From Streptomyces sp. NBC_01317 (lineage in GTDB: Bacteria; Actinomycetota; Actinomycetes; Streptomycetales; Streptomycetaceae), in contig NZ_CP108393.1 in NCBI RefSeq assembly GCF_035961655.1, forward strand, positions 6,589,001-6,653,000: a DNA stretch of 64,000 nucleotides. The letters run 5' to 3'. The notes below the pieces were generated by a model. That model saw only the letters and a list, made by a program, of their open reading frames with translations, had not been told where the DNA came from and did no database searches. Shown piece by piece: positions 42,029 to 52,808 of the stretch (positions within the stretch are counted from its first letter, which is position 1; the number at the start of each line of letters is the position of its first letter). Made by a program: the position numbers and the translations under genes.

Positions 42029-43081
42029 ATGCGGCTCGGCATCAACCTCGGTTACTGGGGCGCGGGGATGGACGGCGACAACCTCGCGGTGGCGCAGGAG
42101 GCCGACCGGCTCGGCTACGACGTCTGCTGGGCCGCCGAGGCGTACGGCTCCGACGCCCCGACCGTCCTGGCCTGGGTCGCCGCCCACACGGAGAGCATCG
42201 ACGTCGGCTCCGCGATCCTCCAGATCCCGGCCCGCCAGCCCGCCATGACCGCCATGACCGCCGCCACCCTCGACTCCCTCTCCGGCGGCCGCTTCCGCCT
42301 CGGCCTCGGCGTCTCGGGACCGCAGGTCTCCGAGGGCTGGTACGGCGTCAAGTTCGACAAGCCGCTCGCCCGCACCCGTGAGTACGTCGAGATCGTCCGC
42401 AGGGCGATGTCCCGCGAGCGGCTCTCCTACGAAGGCGAGCACTGGACGCTGCCGCTGCCCGGCGGCCCCGGCAAGCCCATCAAGCTCACCGTCCACCCGG
42501 AGCGCGAGCACATCCCGCTCTACATCGCCGCGATCGGCCCGAAGAACCTGGAGCAGACCGGCGAGATCGCCGACGGCGCGCTGCTGATCTTCCCCTCCGC
42601 CGAGCACCTGGAGGACACGGCGATCCGCCACCTCCGCGCGGGCCGCGAGAAGGCCGGTCTGACCATGGACGGCTTCGACGTCTGCCCGACCGTCCCGATC
42701 GCCGTCGGCGACGACATCACGGCACTGGCCGACACCTTCCGCCCGTACACCGCCCTGTACGTCGGCGGCATGGGCAGCCGCGAGCAGAACTTCTACAACC
42801 AGCTCGCGCGGCGCATGGGGTACGAGAAGGAGGCGGCCGGGATCCAGGACGCGTACCTCTCCGGGGACAAGGCGGGCGCCGCCGCCGCCGTACCGCACCA
42901 GCTGATCGACTCGACCACCCTGCTCGGGTCCGTGGAGCGGATCGCCGACCGGATGAGCGCGTACGCCGCCGCCGGTGTCACCACGCTCACCCTCGCGCCG
43001 GCCGGCCTGACGCTCGACGAGCGGCTCGCGGCCCTGCGGGTCGGCACCGAAGCCCTGGAGCGCGCGGGACTCGTCTCCTAG
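42029..43081 (+). CDS. LLM-class F420-dependent oxidoreductase
   Basis: 350 residues from the ATG at 42029, six bases after GGGAG. Luciferase-like TIM barrel: MRLGINLGYWGAGMDGDNLAVAQEADRLGYDVCWAAEAYGSDA, then SGGRFRLGLGVSGPQVSEGWYG and IPLYIAAIGPKNLEQTGEIADGALL. This subgroup (Rv3520c-like) uses F420. The substrate is unknown. A terminator hairpin follows at 43148. Confidence 0.9.
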   Translation: MRLGINLGYWGAGMDGDNLAVAQEADRLGYDVCWAAEAYGSDAPTVLAWVAAHTESIDVGSAILQIPARQPAMTAMTAATLDSLSGGRFRLGLGVSGPQVSEGWYGVKFDKPLARTREYVEIVRRAMSRERLSYEGEHWTLPLPGGPGKPIKLTVHPEREHIPLYIAAIGPKNLEQTGEIADGALLIFPSAEHLEDTAIRHLRAGREKAGLTMDGFDVCPTVPIAVGDDITALADTFRPYTALYVGGMGSREQNFYNQLARRMGYEKEAAGIQDAYLSGDKAGAAAAVPHQLIDSTTLLGSVERIADRMSAYAAAGVTTLTLAPAGLTLDERLAALRVGTEALERAGLVS

Positions 43082-43147
43082 GACGGGGGCCTCTCGTGAC
43101 AACCCGGCCCGCCGCCCCGTAACCCGAACGGGCGAGAGGAAAGTCTG

Positions 43148-43188
43148 CGGCCGTGGTGGGGGCTCGGGGGTCTTCCCCGCCACGGCCG
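43148..43188 (+). terminator. Terminator after LLM oxidoreductase
   Basis: CGGCCGTGGTGGGG (43148-43161) pairs with CCCCGCCACGGCCG (43175-43188) with one G-T pair. The rest of this 270-base gap shows only a duplicated 12-mer (GGACGCCTGTAT) just before the next start. Confidence 0.7.
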
Positions 43189-43355
43189 TCACGTACAACA
43201 ACGCGCGGAGCGGCCCTTCGGTTACGCCACCGGGGGCACCTCCGCGTTCGTACGTCCGGCCGAGTCGGCCCCCGCTGCTGTTGCCTGTTGCCCCCCGCCC
43301 GCTTTGACTCGTTCTCGCGGACGCCTGTATGGACGCCTGTATGGAGGTGGCAGTG

Positions 43356-44141
43356 ATGCTTTCGGCCCGAGGCCTGTTCCAGGAAATCCTGGACAACGAT
43401 CGTTCGTTCCAGCTCTTCTGCTCCATCGCGGCCAGTGGCGAGACCCAGGGCGGCTGGGAGAACGGGCGTATCGCCGCCCTGCTGCCCGAGAGCATGCGGG
43501 ACCTGGCCCCCAAGGTCACCCGGCACGGAGCCGACGAGGACAAACACGGCCGGATCTTCAACGCGCTCCTGAAGAAGCGCGGCCTGGAGCCGGTCGGCGT
43601 CCCCGACGACACCGACTACACGATGCTGCTGGAGCGCCGGGGCATCGGACTCGCCCACGACAAGCTGCGCCGCGACGAGCCGCTGACCGAGGACGACATC
43701 GTCGTGTACCTCGCGCACAGCCGGATCACCGAGCAGCGCGCGTCCGACCAGATGGTGATGCTGGTCAAGTACTTCGGCGACCACCCGGAGATCGGCAACG
43801 CCGTCCGGATGATCAGCGCCGACGAGGACAACCACCTGGCCTACTGCCACGAGGAACTGCTGCGGCTGGCCCGCGCGGGCCACGGCAGGAGGATCCAGCG
43901 GGCCCTGCACGAGTGCGCGCTGGCCGAGATCCAGGTCTACCGCGAGGTGAGCCTCGCGGTGATGGCGAACATGGCTCGGCTGCTCGGCTGGTCCGCCGCC
44001 AGGTCCGCCATGCTCACCGCCGGGGTCCACGCGATGTACGCGTACGAGCGGGCGTTCGCCTGGCGCCGGATGGTCACGCTGTCCATGCCGGAGCGCCGCG
44101 ACGCCCTGAGCGGCCCCCCGGCCCCGGCCCCCGCGTACTGA
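43356..44141 (+). CDS. Ferritin-like diiron domain protein
   Basis: 261 residues from the ATG at 43356, which follows GGAGG; ATGs at 43329 and 43341 are in frame but lack a ribosome site. A four-helix bundle with carboxylate/His pairs DEDKHGR and DEDNHLAYCHEE and an early ETQGGWENGR fits a ferritin-like diiron site, the type found in oxidases or rubrerythrin-like proteins. Widely conserved in streptomycetes, no known substrate. Confidence 0.8.
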   Translation: MLSARGLFQEILDNDRSFQLFCSIAASGETQGGWENGRIAALLPESMRDLAPKVTRHGADEDKHGRIFNALLKKRGLEPVGVPDDTDYTMLLERRGIGLAHDKLRRDEPLTEDDIVVYLAHSRITEQRASDQMVMLVKYFGDHPEIGNAVRMISADEDNHLAYCHEELLRLARAGHGRRIQRALHECALAEIQVYREVSLAVMANMARLLGWSAARSAMLTAGVHAMYAYERAFAWRRMVTLSMPERRDALSGPPAPAPAY

Positions 44142-44212
44142 CACCACCGCCGGTCAGGCCCGGGCCGGCGCCCACCCCTGGGTGCCGGCCCCCGCCCATG
44201 GACCGCACCCCC

Positions 44213-45229
<1,017 letters not shown>

Positions 45230-45297
45230 TGCCGCATTGTCCCCGCTCCGGCCCCCCGTACGCATCTTCGGCCTGCGGGCGCCTTACGCTGACGGGC

Positions 45298-45984
45298 ATG
45301 GCCACGTTGATCCTCGTACGTCACGGACGCTCCACCGCCAACACCGCGGGGCTGCTCGCGGGCTGGACCCCCGGGGTCGCGCTCGACGAGCGCGGCGCGG
45401 CCCAGGCCGCCGCGCTGCCCGGCCGGCTGGCCGGCGTCCCGCTCGCCGCCGTCGTCAGCAGCCCCCTCCAGCGCTGCCAGGAGACCCTGCGGCCGCTGCT
45501 CGACAGCAGGCCGGACGTGCCCGTGCACAGCGAGGACCGGATCGGTGAGTGCCACTACGGCGACTGGTCGGGCCGCAAACTCGCCGAGCTGAGCGACGAA
45601 CCGCTGATGGAGGTCGTACAGCGGCACCCCTCCGCCGCCGCGTTCCCCGGCGGCGAGTCGATGCGCGCCATGCAGGCGCGCGCCGTGGAGGCCGTACGGG
45701 ACTGGAACGCGCGCGTCGAGAAGGAGCACGGCGACGACGCCGTCTACCTGATGTGCTCGCACGGCGACATCATCAAGGCGCTCGTGGCCGACGCCCTCGG
45801 CATGCACCTCGACCTCTTCCAGCGGATCCACGTGGACCCCTGCTCGGTCACCGTCGTCCGCTACACCCGGTTGCGCCCATATGTCGTACGGCTCGGTGAC
45901 ACGGGCGATCTGAGCGGGCTGGCGCCGCGTGAGAACACAACCGGCGGTCCGGGTGTTGTAGGAGGCGGCGCGGGAGCACCGTGA
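45298..45984 (+). CDS. Histidine phosphatase family protein (MSMEG_4193 type)
   Basis: 228 residues. The phosphoglycerate-mutase-like catalytic motif is RHG at 8-10 (His9 nucleophile); the second His is in MCSHGDIIKAL and Arg/Glu lie in SSPLQRCQET and GECHYGDWSG. It is the first of four genes in one direction (phosphatase, DUF3090, kinase-like, mshC) that stay together across actinobacteria. It should remove a phosphate from a small molecule, possibly one that is handled by the kinase-like partner. Confidence 0.9.
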   Translation: MATLILVRHGRSTANTAGLLAGWTPGVALDERGAAQAAALPGRLAGVPLAAVVSSPLQRCQETLRPLLDSRPDVPVHSEDRIGECHYGDWSGRKLAELSDEPLMEVVQRHPSAAAFPGGESMRAMQARAVEAVRDWNARVEKEHGDDAVYLMCSHGDIIKALVADALGMHLDLFQRIHVDPCSVTVVRYTRLRPYVVRLGDTGDLSGLAPRENTTGGPGVVGGGAGAP

Positions 45985-46096
45985 TCGCTCCGCGCAGTAG
46001 GGTGGTCGCGCCTTCCTTACGCAGTACTTCCGGAGCAGCGCGGTACCTCCGGAGCACCCAGCACTTCCCCAGCCGATTCCCAAGGGAGATCAGGAC

Positions 46097-46687
46097 GTGT
46101 CCCGTCAGGTGTTCCTCTACGACCCACCGGACCGCTTCGTGGCCGGTACGGTCGGGCTGCCTGGACGCCGTACGTTCTTCCTCCAGGCCTCCGCCGCGGG
46201 GCGCGTGACCAGCGTCGCCCTGGAGAAGACCCAGGTGGCCGCCCTCGCCGAGCGGATCGACGAACTGCTCGACGAAGTGGTCCGCCGTACCGGCGGCAAC
46301 GCCCCGGTGCCCGCCGTCGCCCCCACCGAGATCGCCGACTCCGCCCCGCTGGACGCCCCCGTGGAGGAGGAGTTCCGGGTCGGCACGATGGCGCTGGCGT
46401 GGGACGGTGACGAACAGCGCATGATCGTCGAGGCGCAGGCGCTCGTCGAGGTGGACGCCGAGACCGACGAGGACCTCGCCGAGGCCGAGGAGCGGCTCCT
46501 CCAGGACGAGGAGAACGGTCCGCCGATGCTCCGGGTGCGCCTCAGCGGGGCGCAGGCCCGCGCCTTCGCCAAACGCGCCCTGGACGTGGTCAACGCGGGC
46601 CGCCCGCCGTGCCCGCTGTGCAGCCTGCCGCTCGACCCGGAAGGACACGTATGCCCGCGCCAGAACGGATACCGCCGCGGAGCCTGA
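46097..46687 (+). CDS. DUF3090 family protein
   Basis: 196 residues from GTG. Begins SRQVFLYDPPDRFVAGTVGLPGRRTFFLQA, the DUF3090 signature, with acidic middle part and a C-terminal zinc-finger-like [21 protein letters not shown]. Its 3' end overlaps the kinase-like gene by 37 bases. The same order occurs in many actinobacteria; biochemical function is not known to me. Confidence 0.88.
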   Translation: MSRQVFLYDPPDRFVAGTVGLPGRRTFFLQASAAGRVTSVALEKTQVAALAERIDELLDEVVRRTGGNAPVPAVAPTEIADSAPLDAPVEEEFRVGTMALAWDGDEQRMIVEAQALVEVDAETDEDLAEAEERLLQDEENGPPMLRVRLSGAQARAFAKRALDVVNAGRPPCPLCSLPLDPEGHVCPRQNGYRRGA

Positions 46688-47475
46688 GCCCGGGCGACCT
46701 GCTCGCCCGGGGCGAGCTGACCGTGCGCGGCCGGATCCGTGAGGCGTCCAACGCGGTCCTGTACTGCTCCGTCTCGTACGAGGGCAGCGAGGCGCACTGC
46801 GTCTACAAGCCCGTCGCCGGAGAGCGCCCCCTGTGGGACTTCCCGGACGGGAACCTCGCCCGGCGCGAGGTGGCGGCGTACGAGATCTCCGAGGCGACCG
46901 GCTGGGGGCTCGTACCGCCCACCGTGCTGCGCGAGGGGCCGTACGGCGAAGGCATGTGCCAGCTGTGGATCGAGACGGACGCCGACGAGGCGGCGGCTCT
47001 GCTCGCCCTCGTCGAGGACGAGGAACCGGGCGAGGGCTGGAAGGCCGTCGGCTTCGCCGAGGTCGGCGAGGGGCAGACCGCCCTGCTCGTGCACGCCGAC
47101 GACGAGCGGCTGCGGCGGCTCGCGGTCCTCGACGCCGTCATCAACAACGGCGACCGCAAGGGCGGCCATCTCCTGCCGGCCGCCGGGGGACGGCTGTACG
47201 GCATCGACCACGGCGTCACGTTCAACGTGGACGACAAACTGCGCACGCTGCTCTGGGGGTGGGCGGGTGAACCCCTCACCGAGGAGGCGCTGTCCGTGCT
47301 CGCCCGGCTGGAGGACGCGCTCGCCGACGGCCGGCCCCTCGCGGCCCGGCTGGCGGGGCTGATCACGGAGGCCGAGACCGAGGCGGTCCGCGCCCGGGTC
47401 CGTGAGCTGCGCCACACGGGACTCCACCCGCAGCCGTCGGGCCAGTGGCCCGCCATCCCCTGGCCACCCGTCTGA
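46651..47475 (+). CDS. SCO1664-family protein, PI3/4-kinase-like fold
   Basis: 274 residues from the ATG at 46651 with GGAAGGA upstream, 37 bases inside the DUF3090 gene. Kinase-like residues are visible: Lys53 (CVYKP), the catalytic loop NNGDRKGGH with Asn166, Asp168 and His173, and the metal-binding Asp186 (GIDHGVTF). This resembles the HipA / phosphoinositide-kinase branch. Being next to mshC, whose substrate contains myo-inositol, suggests an inositol-type or protein substrate, but that is only inference. Confidence 0.85.
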   Translation: MPAPERIPPRSLSPGDLLARGELTVRGRIREASNAVLYCSVSYEGSEAHCVYKPVAGERPLWDFPDGNLARREVAAYEISEATGWGLVPPTVLREGPYGEGMCQLWIETDADEAAALLALVEDEEPGEGWKAVGFAEVGEGQTALLVHADDERLRRLAVLDAVINNGDRKGGHLLPAAGGRLYGIDHGVTFNVDDKLRTLLWGWAGEPLTEEALSVLARLEDALADGRPLAARLAGLITEAETEAVRARVRELRHTGLHPQPSGQWPAIPWPPV

Positions 47476-47647
47476 GAACAGGCCGGCCCGCCGGTCCGGC
47501 AACAGGTCCGGGGGCCGCCGGGACCGGGTGGGCGAGGCCCGCCCGGGACCGCCCACCACGGAGCTGATCTTTCCGCAAGAGCGCCCAACGGGCCAGGACC
47601 TCGCATCCGGTTCGTTTCCGGAACTACCGGCCGGTTACGCTCATGAC

Positions 47648-48877
47648 ATGCATGCCTGGCCCGCTTCCGAGGTCCCCGCCCTGCCTGGCAAGGGCCGCGA
47701 CCTCAGGATTCACGACACCTCGACCGACGGCCGCGTCACCCTCGCGCCCGGTCCCGTCGCCCGCATCTACGTCTGCGGCATCACCCCGTACGACGCGACC
47801 CACATGGGACACGCGGCGACCTACAACGCGTTCGACCTCGTGCAGCGCGTGTGGCTCGACACGAAGCGGCAGGTCCACTACGTCCAGAACGTGACCGACG
47901 TCGACGATCCCCTGCTGGAGCGCGCCGAGCGCGACGGCGAGGACTGGGTGGCGCTCGCGGAGCGTGAAACCGCCTTGTTCCGGGAGGACATGACGGCGCT
48001 GCGGATGCTTCCGCCCCAGCACTACATCGGCGCCGTCGAGGCCATACCGGGCATCGTGCCGCTCGTGGAGCGGCTGCGGGACGCCGGGGCCGCGTACGAA
48101 CTCCAGGGCGACATCTACTTCTCGGTGGCGGCCGACCCGCACTTCGGCGAGGTCTCGCGCCTCGACGCCGAGGCGATGCGGCTGCTCTCCGCCGAGCGGG
48201 GCGGCGACCCCGACCGCCCCGGCAAGAAGAACCCCCTCGACCCGATCCTCTGGATGGCCGCCAGGCCGGGCGAGCCCAGCTGGGACGGCGGGAGCCTCGG
48301 CCAGGGCCGGCCCGGCTGGCACATCGAGTGCGTGGCCATCGCGCTCGACCACCTCGGCATGGGCTTCGACGTCCAGGGCGGCGGCAGCGACCTCGCCTTC
48401 CCGCACCACGAGATGGGCGCCTCGCACGCCCAGGCGCTGACCGGTGAACACCCCTTCGCCCAGGCGTACGTACACGCCGGGATGGTCGGCCTCGACGGCG
48501 AGAAGATGTCCAAGTCCCGGGGCAACCTGGTCTTCGTCTCGACGCTCCGCCGGGACGGCGTGGACCCGGCGGCGATCCGGCTCACCCTGCTGGCGCACCA
48601 CTACCGCTCCGACTGGGAGTGGACCGACCAGGTGCTCCAGGACGCCCAGGAGCGCCTCGCCCGCTGGCGGGCCGCCGTCTCGCGCCCCGACGGCCCCCCG
48701 GCCGACGCGGTCGTCGAGGAGATCCGCGCGGCGCTGGCGGACGACCTGGACGCCCCGGCGGCCTTGGCCGCCGTGGACCGCTGGGCGGAGCTCCAGGCGT
48801 CCACGGGCGGTACGGACGAGGGGGCGCCCGGCGTGGTCTCCCGCGCGGTCGACGCCCTGCTCGGAGTGGCCCTCTAG
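47648..48877 (+). CDS. mshC: Cysteine:GlcN-Ins ligase of mycothiol synthesis
   Basis: 409 residues. Relative of cysteinyl-tRNA synthetase without the tRNA-binding domain: zinc Cys43 (YVCGITPYD), HIGH-type motif THMGH at 51-55, and EKMSKSRGN. It condenses cysteine with 1-D-myo-inositol 2-amino-2-deoxy-glucopyranoside using ATP, the third step of mycothiol formation. The ATG at 47648 gives the standard start [10 protein letters not shown]. Ends in front of a strong terminator. Confidence 0.97.
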   Translation: MHAWPASEVPALPGKGRDLRIHDTSTDGRVTLAPGPVARIYVCGITPYDATHMGHAATYNAFDLVQRVWLDTKRQVHYVQNVTDVDDPLLERAERDGEDWVALAERETALFREDMTALRMLPPQHYIGAVEAIPGIVPLVERLRDAGAAYELQGDIYFSVAADPHFGEVSRLDAEAMRLLSAERGGDPDRPGKKNPLDPILWMAARPGEPSWDGGSLGQGRPGWHIECVAIALDHLGMGFDVQGGGSDLAFPHHEMGASHAQALTGEHPFAQAYVHAGMVGLDGEKMSKSRGNLVFVSTLRRDGVDPAAIRLTLLAHHYRSDWEWTDQVLQDAQERLARWRAAVSRPDGPPADAVVEEIRAALADDLDAPAALAAVDRWAELQASTGGTDEGAPGVVSRAVDALLGVAL

Positions 48878-48927
48878 ACCACCGTCCCCCAGGGTCCCGG
48901 GCACGTCCCGGGGCCGCTCACCAGCCC

Positions 48928-48971
48928 AGCACGGCCGGTCACGGATACCGACATCCGTAACCGGCCGTGCT
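48928..48971 (+). terminator. Long terminator hairpin after mshC
   Basis: 19-base arms (48928-48946 and 48953-48971), one mismatch, containing CACGGCCGGT, 6-base loop, followed by TGTTGTG. Confidence 0.85.
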
Positions 48972-49062
48972 GTTGTGCGTGATCCGGCCAAACTCCCTGC
49001 GGGGCCAGTGCGTGTGATGGGGTGTGAGGGACGGCACACCCCTTTCCGGGAGGACGCTCACC

Positions 49063-50052
49063 ATGCAACGTTCCTTCGCACGGCGTGACTTGTTCGCCGC
49101 CGCGGCCGCCCTCGGCGGAGCGGCGCTCCTCGCCCCGCCCGGCTCCGCCGCCGCGGCCGCCCCGCGCCCCACCGCACGGACCTGGCCCGCCGCCTTCGCC
49201 CTGCCGGACGGCTTCCGGCCCGAGGGCATCGCCATCGGCTCGGAGCCGTACGCCTACATAGGTTCGATCGCGCGCGGCGACGTCTACCGCGCGAGCCTCG
49301 CCACCGGCCGCGGCACGGTCGTCGTCCAGGGGCTCGGCCCCGAACACCCTGTCATCGGGATCAAGTTGGACGGCCGGGGCCGGCTGTTCCTGAGCGGCGG
49401 GGTCAGCGGCGAGATCCGGATCGCCGACCTGCGGACGGGGAAGGTCACGAAGACCTTCACCGTGGGCACGGACCTCACCATGGTCAACGACGTGATCCTG
49501 ACACCCGGCGCCGCGTGGTTCACGGACTCCTTCGAACCACAGCTCTACAAGCTGCCGTTGGGCCGGCACGGCGAGCCGGGCGACCGCGTCGAGACCGTCC
49601 CGCTCAGCGGCGACTGGGTCCAGGGGCCGGCTCTCACCGCCAACGGCATCACCACCACCCCGGACGGCCGGGCGCTGCTCGTGGTGAACAGCTTCGCCGG
49701 GGGCGGCGGCCTGATGCGGGTCGACCCCCGCACCGGCGTGGCACGCGCCGTGGACCTCGGGCCGGCCCGGCTGCCCAACGGCGACGGGCTGCTGCTCCTC
49801 GGCCGTACGCTCTACGTGGTCCAGAACCGGCAGAACGCCATGGACGTCCTGCTGCTCGACCGCGCGGGCACGAAGGGCACGGCGCTCACCCGGATCACCG
49901 CCCCGGGGACCTTCCGGGTCCCCACGACGGCGGCGGCGTACGGCGACCGGATCTACCTGCCCAACGCCCGCTTCGACGTGACCGCCCCGACCCCGGAGAC
50001 GGACTACGACGTGGTGTCGGTCGCGCGCGTACGTACTCACGCGCGTCCCTGA
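49063..50052 (+). CDS. Tat-exported beta-propeller (SMP-30/gluconolactonase-like) protein
   Basis: 329 residues from the ATG at 49063 with GGGAGGA upstream. The N-terminus QRSFARRDLFAAAAALGGAALLAPP is a Tat signal. The rest has repeated four-stranded blades (GYAYIGSIARGDVYRA, DLTMVNDVILTPGAAWFTDSF, LTANGITTTPDGRALLVVNS), the SMP-30/strictosidine-synthase type six-bladed propeller with the conserved Asn in VND and TANGI that binds calcium. Possible lactonase or a binding protein; similar genes are often mislabelled superoxide dismutase. Confidence 0.82.
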   Translation: MQRSFARRDLFAAAAALGGAALLAPPGSAAAAAPRPTARTWPAAFALPDGFRPEGIAIGSEPYAYIGSIARGDVYRASLATGRGTVVVQGLGPEHPVIGIKLDGRGRLFLSGGVSGEIRIADLRTGKVTKTFTVGTDLTMVNDVILTPGAAWFTDSFEPQLYKLPLGRHGEPGDRVETVPLSGDWVQGPALTANGITTTPDGRALLVVNSFAGGGGLMRVDPRTGVARAVDLGPARLPNGDGLLLLGRTLYVVQNRQNAMDVLLLDRAGTKGTALTRITAPGTFRVPTTAAAYGDRIYLPNARFDVTAPTPETDYDVVSVARVRTHARP

Positions 50053-50170
50053 CGACGCACCCACAGGCCTGACGACGCACCCACGGGAACGCACCGCGCC
50101 GGACGGACCGCATCACGGTCCGTCCGGCGTCGGCGGCGAGCAGCGGGCAGACAGAGCGGAGGGAGACGCC

Positions 50171-51226
50171 CTACGGCGTCCCGCCGTTGTCCTTGTCGTC
50201 ATCGTCGGGTCCGGGCCCGGGTCCCGGCCCCGTCTCCGGACCCGCCTCCGGGTCCGTCTCCGCCTCAGGTCCCGGTCGCGGCGGTCTCTGCGGACGGCCC
50301 CGTCCCGGTCCCGCGGAGGGATCGCGGCGGTACGACGGCCCCTCACCGCTCTCCGTGGCGTGCCCGCCCGCCGCCGGCCCCGGCCCCCCGTCGCGGCGCC
50401 GCAGATACCGCTCGAACTCCCGCGCGATGGCCTCGCCGGACGCCTCGGGTAGTTCCGCCGTGTCCCGCGCCTCCTCCAGCGTCTGGACGTACTCCGCCAC
50501 CTCGCTGTCCTCGGCGGCCAGTTGGTCGACGCCCAGCTGCCACGCCCGCGCGTCCTCCGCCAGTTCACCCAGCGGGATCCGCAGACCGATCAGGTCCTCC
50601 AGGCGGTTGAGGAGCGCCAGCGTCGCCTTCGGGTTGGGCGGCTGCGACACGTAGTGCGGCACCGCGGCCCACAGGCTCACCGCGGGCACGCCCGCGTGTG
50701 TGCACGCCTCCTGGAGGATGCCGACGATGCCGGTCGGCCCCTCGTAGCGGGTCTCCTCCAGATCCATCGTCCTGGCCAGATCGGCGTCCGAGGTGATCCC
50801 GCTGACCGGCACCGGCCTGGTGTGCGGGGTGTCGCCGAGCAGCGCGCCCAGGATGACCACCATCTCCACACCCAGTTCATGGGCGAAGCCCAGGATCTCG
50901 TTGCAGAAGGAACGCCAGCGCATGGACGGTTCGATGCCGCGGACCAGTACCAGGTCACGAGGCGTCTCACCGCCGACCCGGACCACGGAGAGCCGGGTGG
51001 TCGGCCAGGTGATCTTCCGTACTCCGCCGTCCAGCCACACCGTCGGCCGGTTGACCTGGAAGTCGTAGTAGTCCTCGGCGTCGAGCGCCGCGAACACCTC
51101 GCCCTTCCACTCCCGGTCCAGATGCGCGACCGCGGTGGAGGCGGCGTCGCCGGCGTCGTTCCAGCCCTCGAACGCGGCCACCATGACCGGGTCGATCAGC
51201 TCAGGAACCGCCTCGAGCTCGATCAC
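50171..51226 (-). CDS. parJ: PAC2 family protein, ParJ type
   Basis: 351 residues from GTG at 51224-51226 with GGAGG eight bases upstream. PAC2 (proteasome-assembly-chaperone 2) domain: MVAAFEGWNDAGDAASTAVAHL, then GIEPSMRWRSFCNEILGFAHELG, GALLGDTPHTRPVPVSG. The last 80 residues are a Pro/Gly/Glu/Asp-rich disordered tail. The position next to mshC and the glycerol genes matches SCO1662 of S. coelicolor, described as ParJ, a ParA-interacting protein that controls ParA polymerisation in sporulation. Orthology is from synteny and memory. Confidence 0.85.
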   Translation of the reverse strand: MIELEAVPELIDPVMVAAFEGWNDAGDAASTAVAHLDREWKGEVFAALDAEDYYDFQVNRPTVWLDGGVRKITWPTTRLSVVRVGGETPRDLVLVRGIEPSMRWRSFCNEILGFAHELGVEMVVILGALLGDTPHTRPVPVSGITSDADLARTMDLEETRYEGPTGIVGILQEACTHAGVPAVSLWAAVPHYVSQPPNPKATLALLNRLEDLIGLRIPLGELAEDARAWQLGVDQLAAEDSEVAEYVQTLEEARDTAELPEASGEAIAREFERYLRRRDGGPGPAAGGHATESGEGPSYRRDPSAGPGRGRPQRPPRPGPEAETDPEAGPETGPGPGPGPDDDDKDNGGTP

Positions 51227-51439
51227 CCAGTGCCTCCTTCCGAAGTTCCCTTGTCCACGCCCCAACCTTACGGCTTTCCCGGTCCCCGCCCGCAGCCCCG
51301 CGCACGCCCGGGTGAACTTCTGCGCGGTGGGGCATAGGTCGGGGAACACGGCCAACCGACAGCCGACCAGCAGACGATTCATCCGAGCTGTGACCGTTAT
51401 TTTTCGCCGAACCCTGGACGTTTAGGCGTCAGCGACGCT

Positions 51440-51470
51440 ATACATCGGATGACCACAAGAGGTCCGATGT
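51440..51470. promoter_or_regulatory. GntR-type operator region before fuconate dehydratase gene
   Basis: ATACATCGGATG (51440-51451) agrees with the reverse complement of the palindrome at 58037-58051 over 12 bases. In addition ACATCGGA (51442-51449) and TCCGATGT (51463-51470) form an inverted repeat with 13 bases between. The site is 19-49 bases upstream of the fucD start. Confidence 0.6.
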
Positions 51471-51488
51471 TCTTCCAAGGGGGCGTGC

Positions 51489-52808
51489 ATGAGTCAGACC
51501 GTCACAGGGTTCGAGGTTCACGACATCCGTTTTCCCACCTCGGAACAGCTCGACGGCTCCGACGCCATGAACCCGGACCCCGACTACTCGGCGGCCTACG
51601 TCGTCCTGCGTACCACGGACGGCGCCGAGGGGCACGGCTTCTGCTTCACGATCGGGCGGGGCAACGAGGTCACGGCCGCCGCCATCGAGGCACTGCGTCC
51701 GTACGTCGTGGGGCGCCCGGCCCCGCGCACCGCGGCCGATCTCGCCGCGCTCTACTTCGAGCTCACCCATGACTCGCAGCTGCGCTGGCTCGGCCCGGAG
51801 AAGGGCGTGATGCACATGGCGGCGGGCGCCGTCGTCAACGCCGCCTGGGACCTGGCCGCCGGATACGCGGGCAAGCCGGTCTGGGAGTTCCTCGCCGGGA
51901 TGACCCCCGAGGAACTCGTCTCGCTCGTCGACTTCCGCTATCTGACGGACGTCCTCACCCCGGACGACGCGCTCGCCATCCTGCGGGCCGCGGAACCGGG
52001 CCGCGCCGAGCGCGCCGCACAACTGCGCGAGCGGGGCTACCCCGCGTACACGACCTCACCGGGCTGGCTCGGTTACGCCGACGCCAAGCTGGTCGGCCTC
52101 GCCCAGCAGGCCGTCGCCGACGGCTTCGAGCAGATCAAGCTCAAGGTGGGCGGCGATCTGGACGACGACGTGCGGCGCATGAAGCTCGCCCGTGAGGCCG
52201 TCGGTCCCGACATCCGGATCGCCGTCGACGCCAACCAGCGCTGGGACGTGGCCGAGGCGGTGCGCTGGATGGCCGCGCTCGCCCCGTACGAACCGCACTG
52301 GATCGAGGAGCCCACCAGCCCCGACGACATCCTCGGCCACGCCGCCATCCGCGCCGGGCAGCCGGTGAAGGTGGCCACCGGCGAACACGTCGCCAACCGG
52401 GTCGTGTTCAAGCAGCTGCTCCAGGCCGGGGCCGTCGACTTCGTCCAGATCGACGCGGCCCGCGTGGCCGGCGTCAACGAGAACGTGGCGATCCTGCTCC
52501 TCGCGGCCAAGTTCGGCGTGCCGGTCTGCCCGCACGCCGGCGGGGTCGGACTGTGCGAACTGGTCCAGCACCTCTCCATGTTCGACTTCGTCGCCGTCTC
52601 CGGCAGCTGGGACGACCGGGTCATCGAGTACGTGGACCACCTCCACGAACACTTCGCCGACCCCGTGGTCATCGTCTCCGGGAGATACTCCGCCCCGACG
52701 GCGCCCGGCTTCTCCGCCCGGATGCTCCCCGCGTCGATCGCCGAGCACAGCTACCCCGACGGGCCCGTCTGGCAGGCCCGCCGCACCACCGAGGAGATCA
52801 GCTCATGA
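51489..52808 (+). CDS. fucD: L-fuconate dehydratase
   Basis: 439 residues, enolase superfamily. Lys217 and Lys219 (IKLKVGG), metal ligands Asp247, Glu273 and Glu299 (TGEH), His349 (CPHAGGVG), and the N-terminal [11 protein letters not shown] cap motif match L-fuconate dehydratase almost position for position. It turns L-fuconate into 2-keto-3-deoxy-L-fuconate in the oxidative route of L-fucose. Its TGA overlaps the ATG of the SDR gene (ATGA). Confidence 0.93.
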   Translation: MSQTVTGFEVHDIRFPTSEQLDGSDAMNPDPDYSAAYVVLRTTDGAEGHGFCFTIGRGNEVTAAAIEALRPYVVGRPAPRTAADLAALYFELTHDSQLRWLGPEKGVMHMAAGAVVNAAWDLAAGYAGKPVWEFLAGMTPEELVSLVDFRYLTDVLTPDDALAILRAAEPGRAERAAQLRERGYPAYTTSPGWLGYADAKLVGLAQQAVADGFEQIKLKVGGDLDDDVRRMKLAREAVGPDIRIAVDANQRWDVAEAVRWMAALAPYEPHWIEEPTSPDDILGHAAIRAGQPVKVATGEHVANRVVFKQLLQAGAVDFVQIDAARVAGVNENVAILLLAAKFGVPVCPHAGGVGLCELVQHLSMFDFVAVSGSWDDRVIEYVDHLHEHFADPVVIVSGRYSAPTAPGFSARMLPASIAEHSYPDGPVWQARRTTEEISS

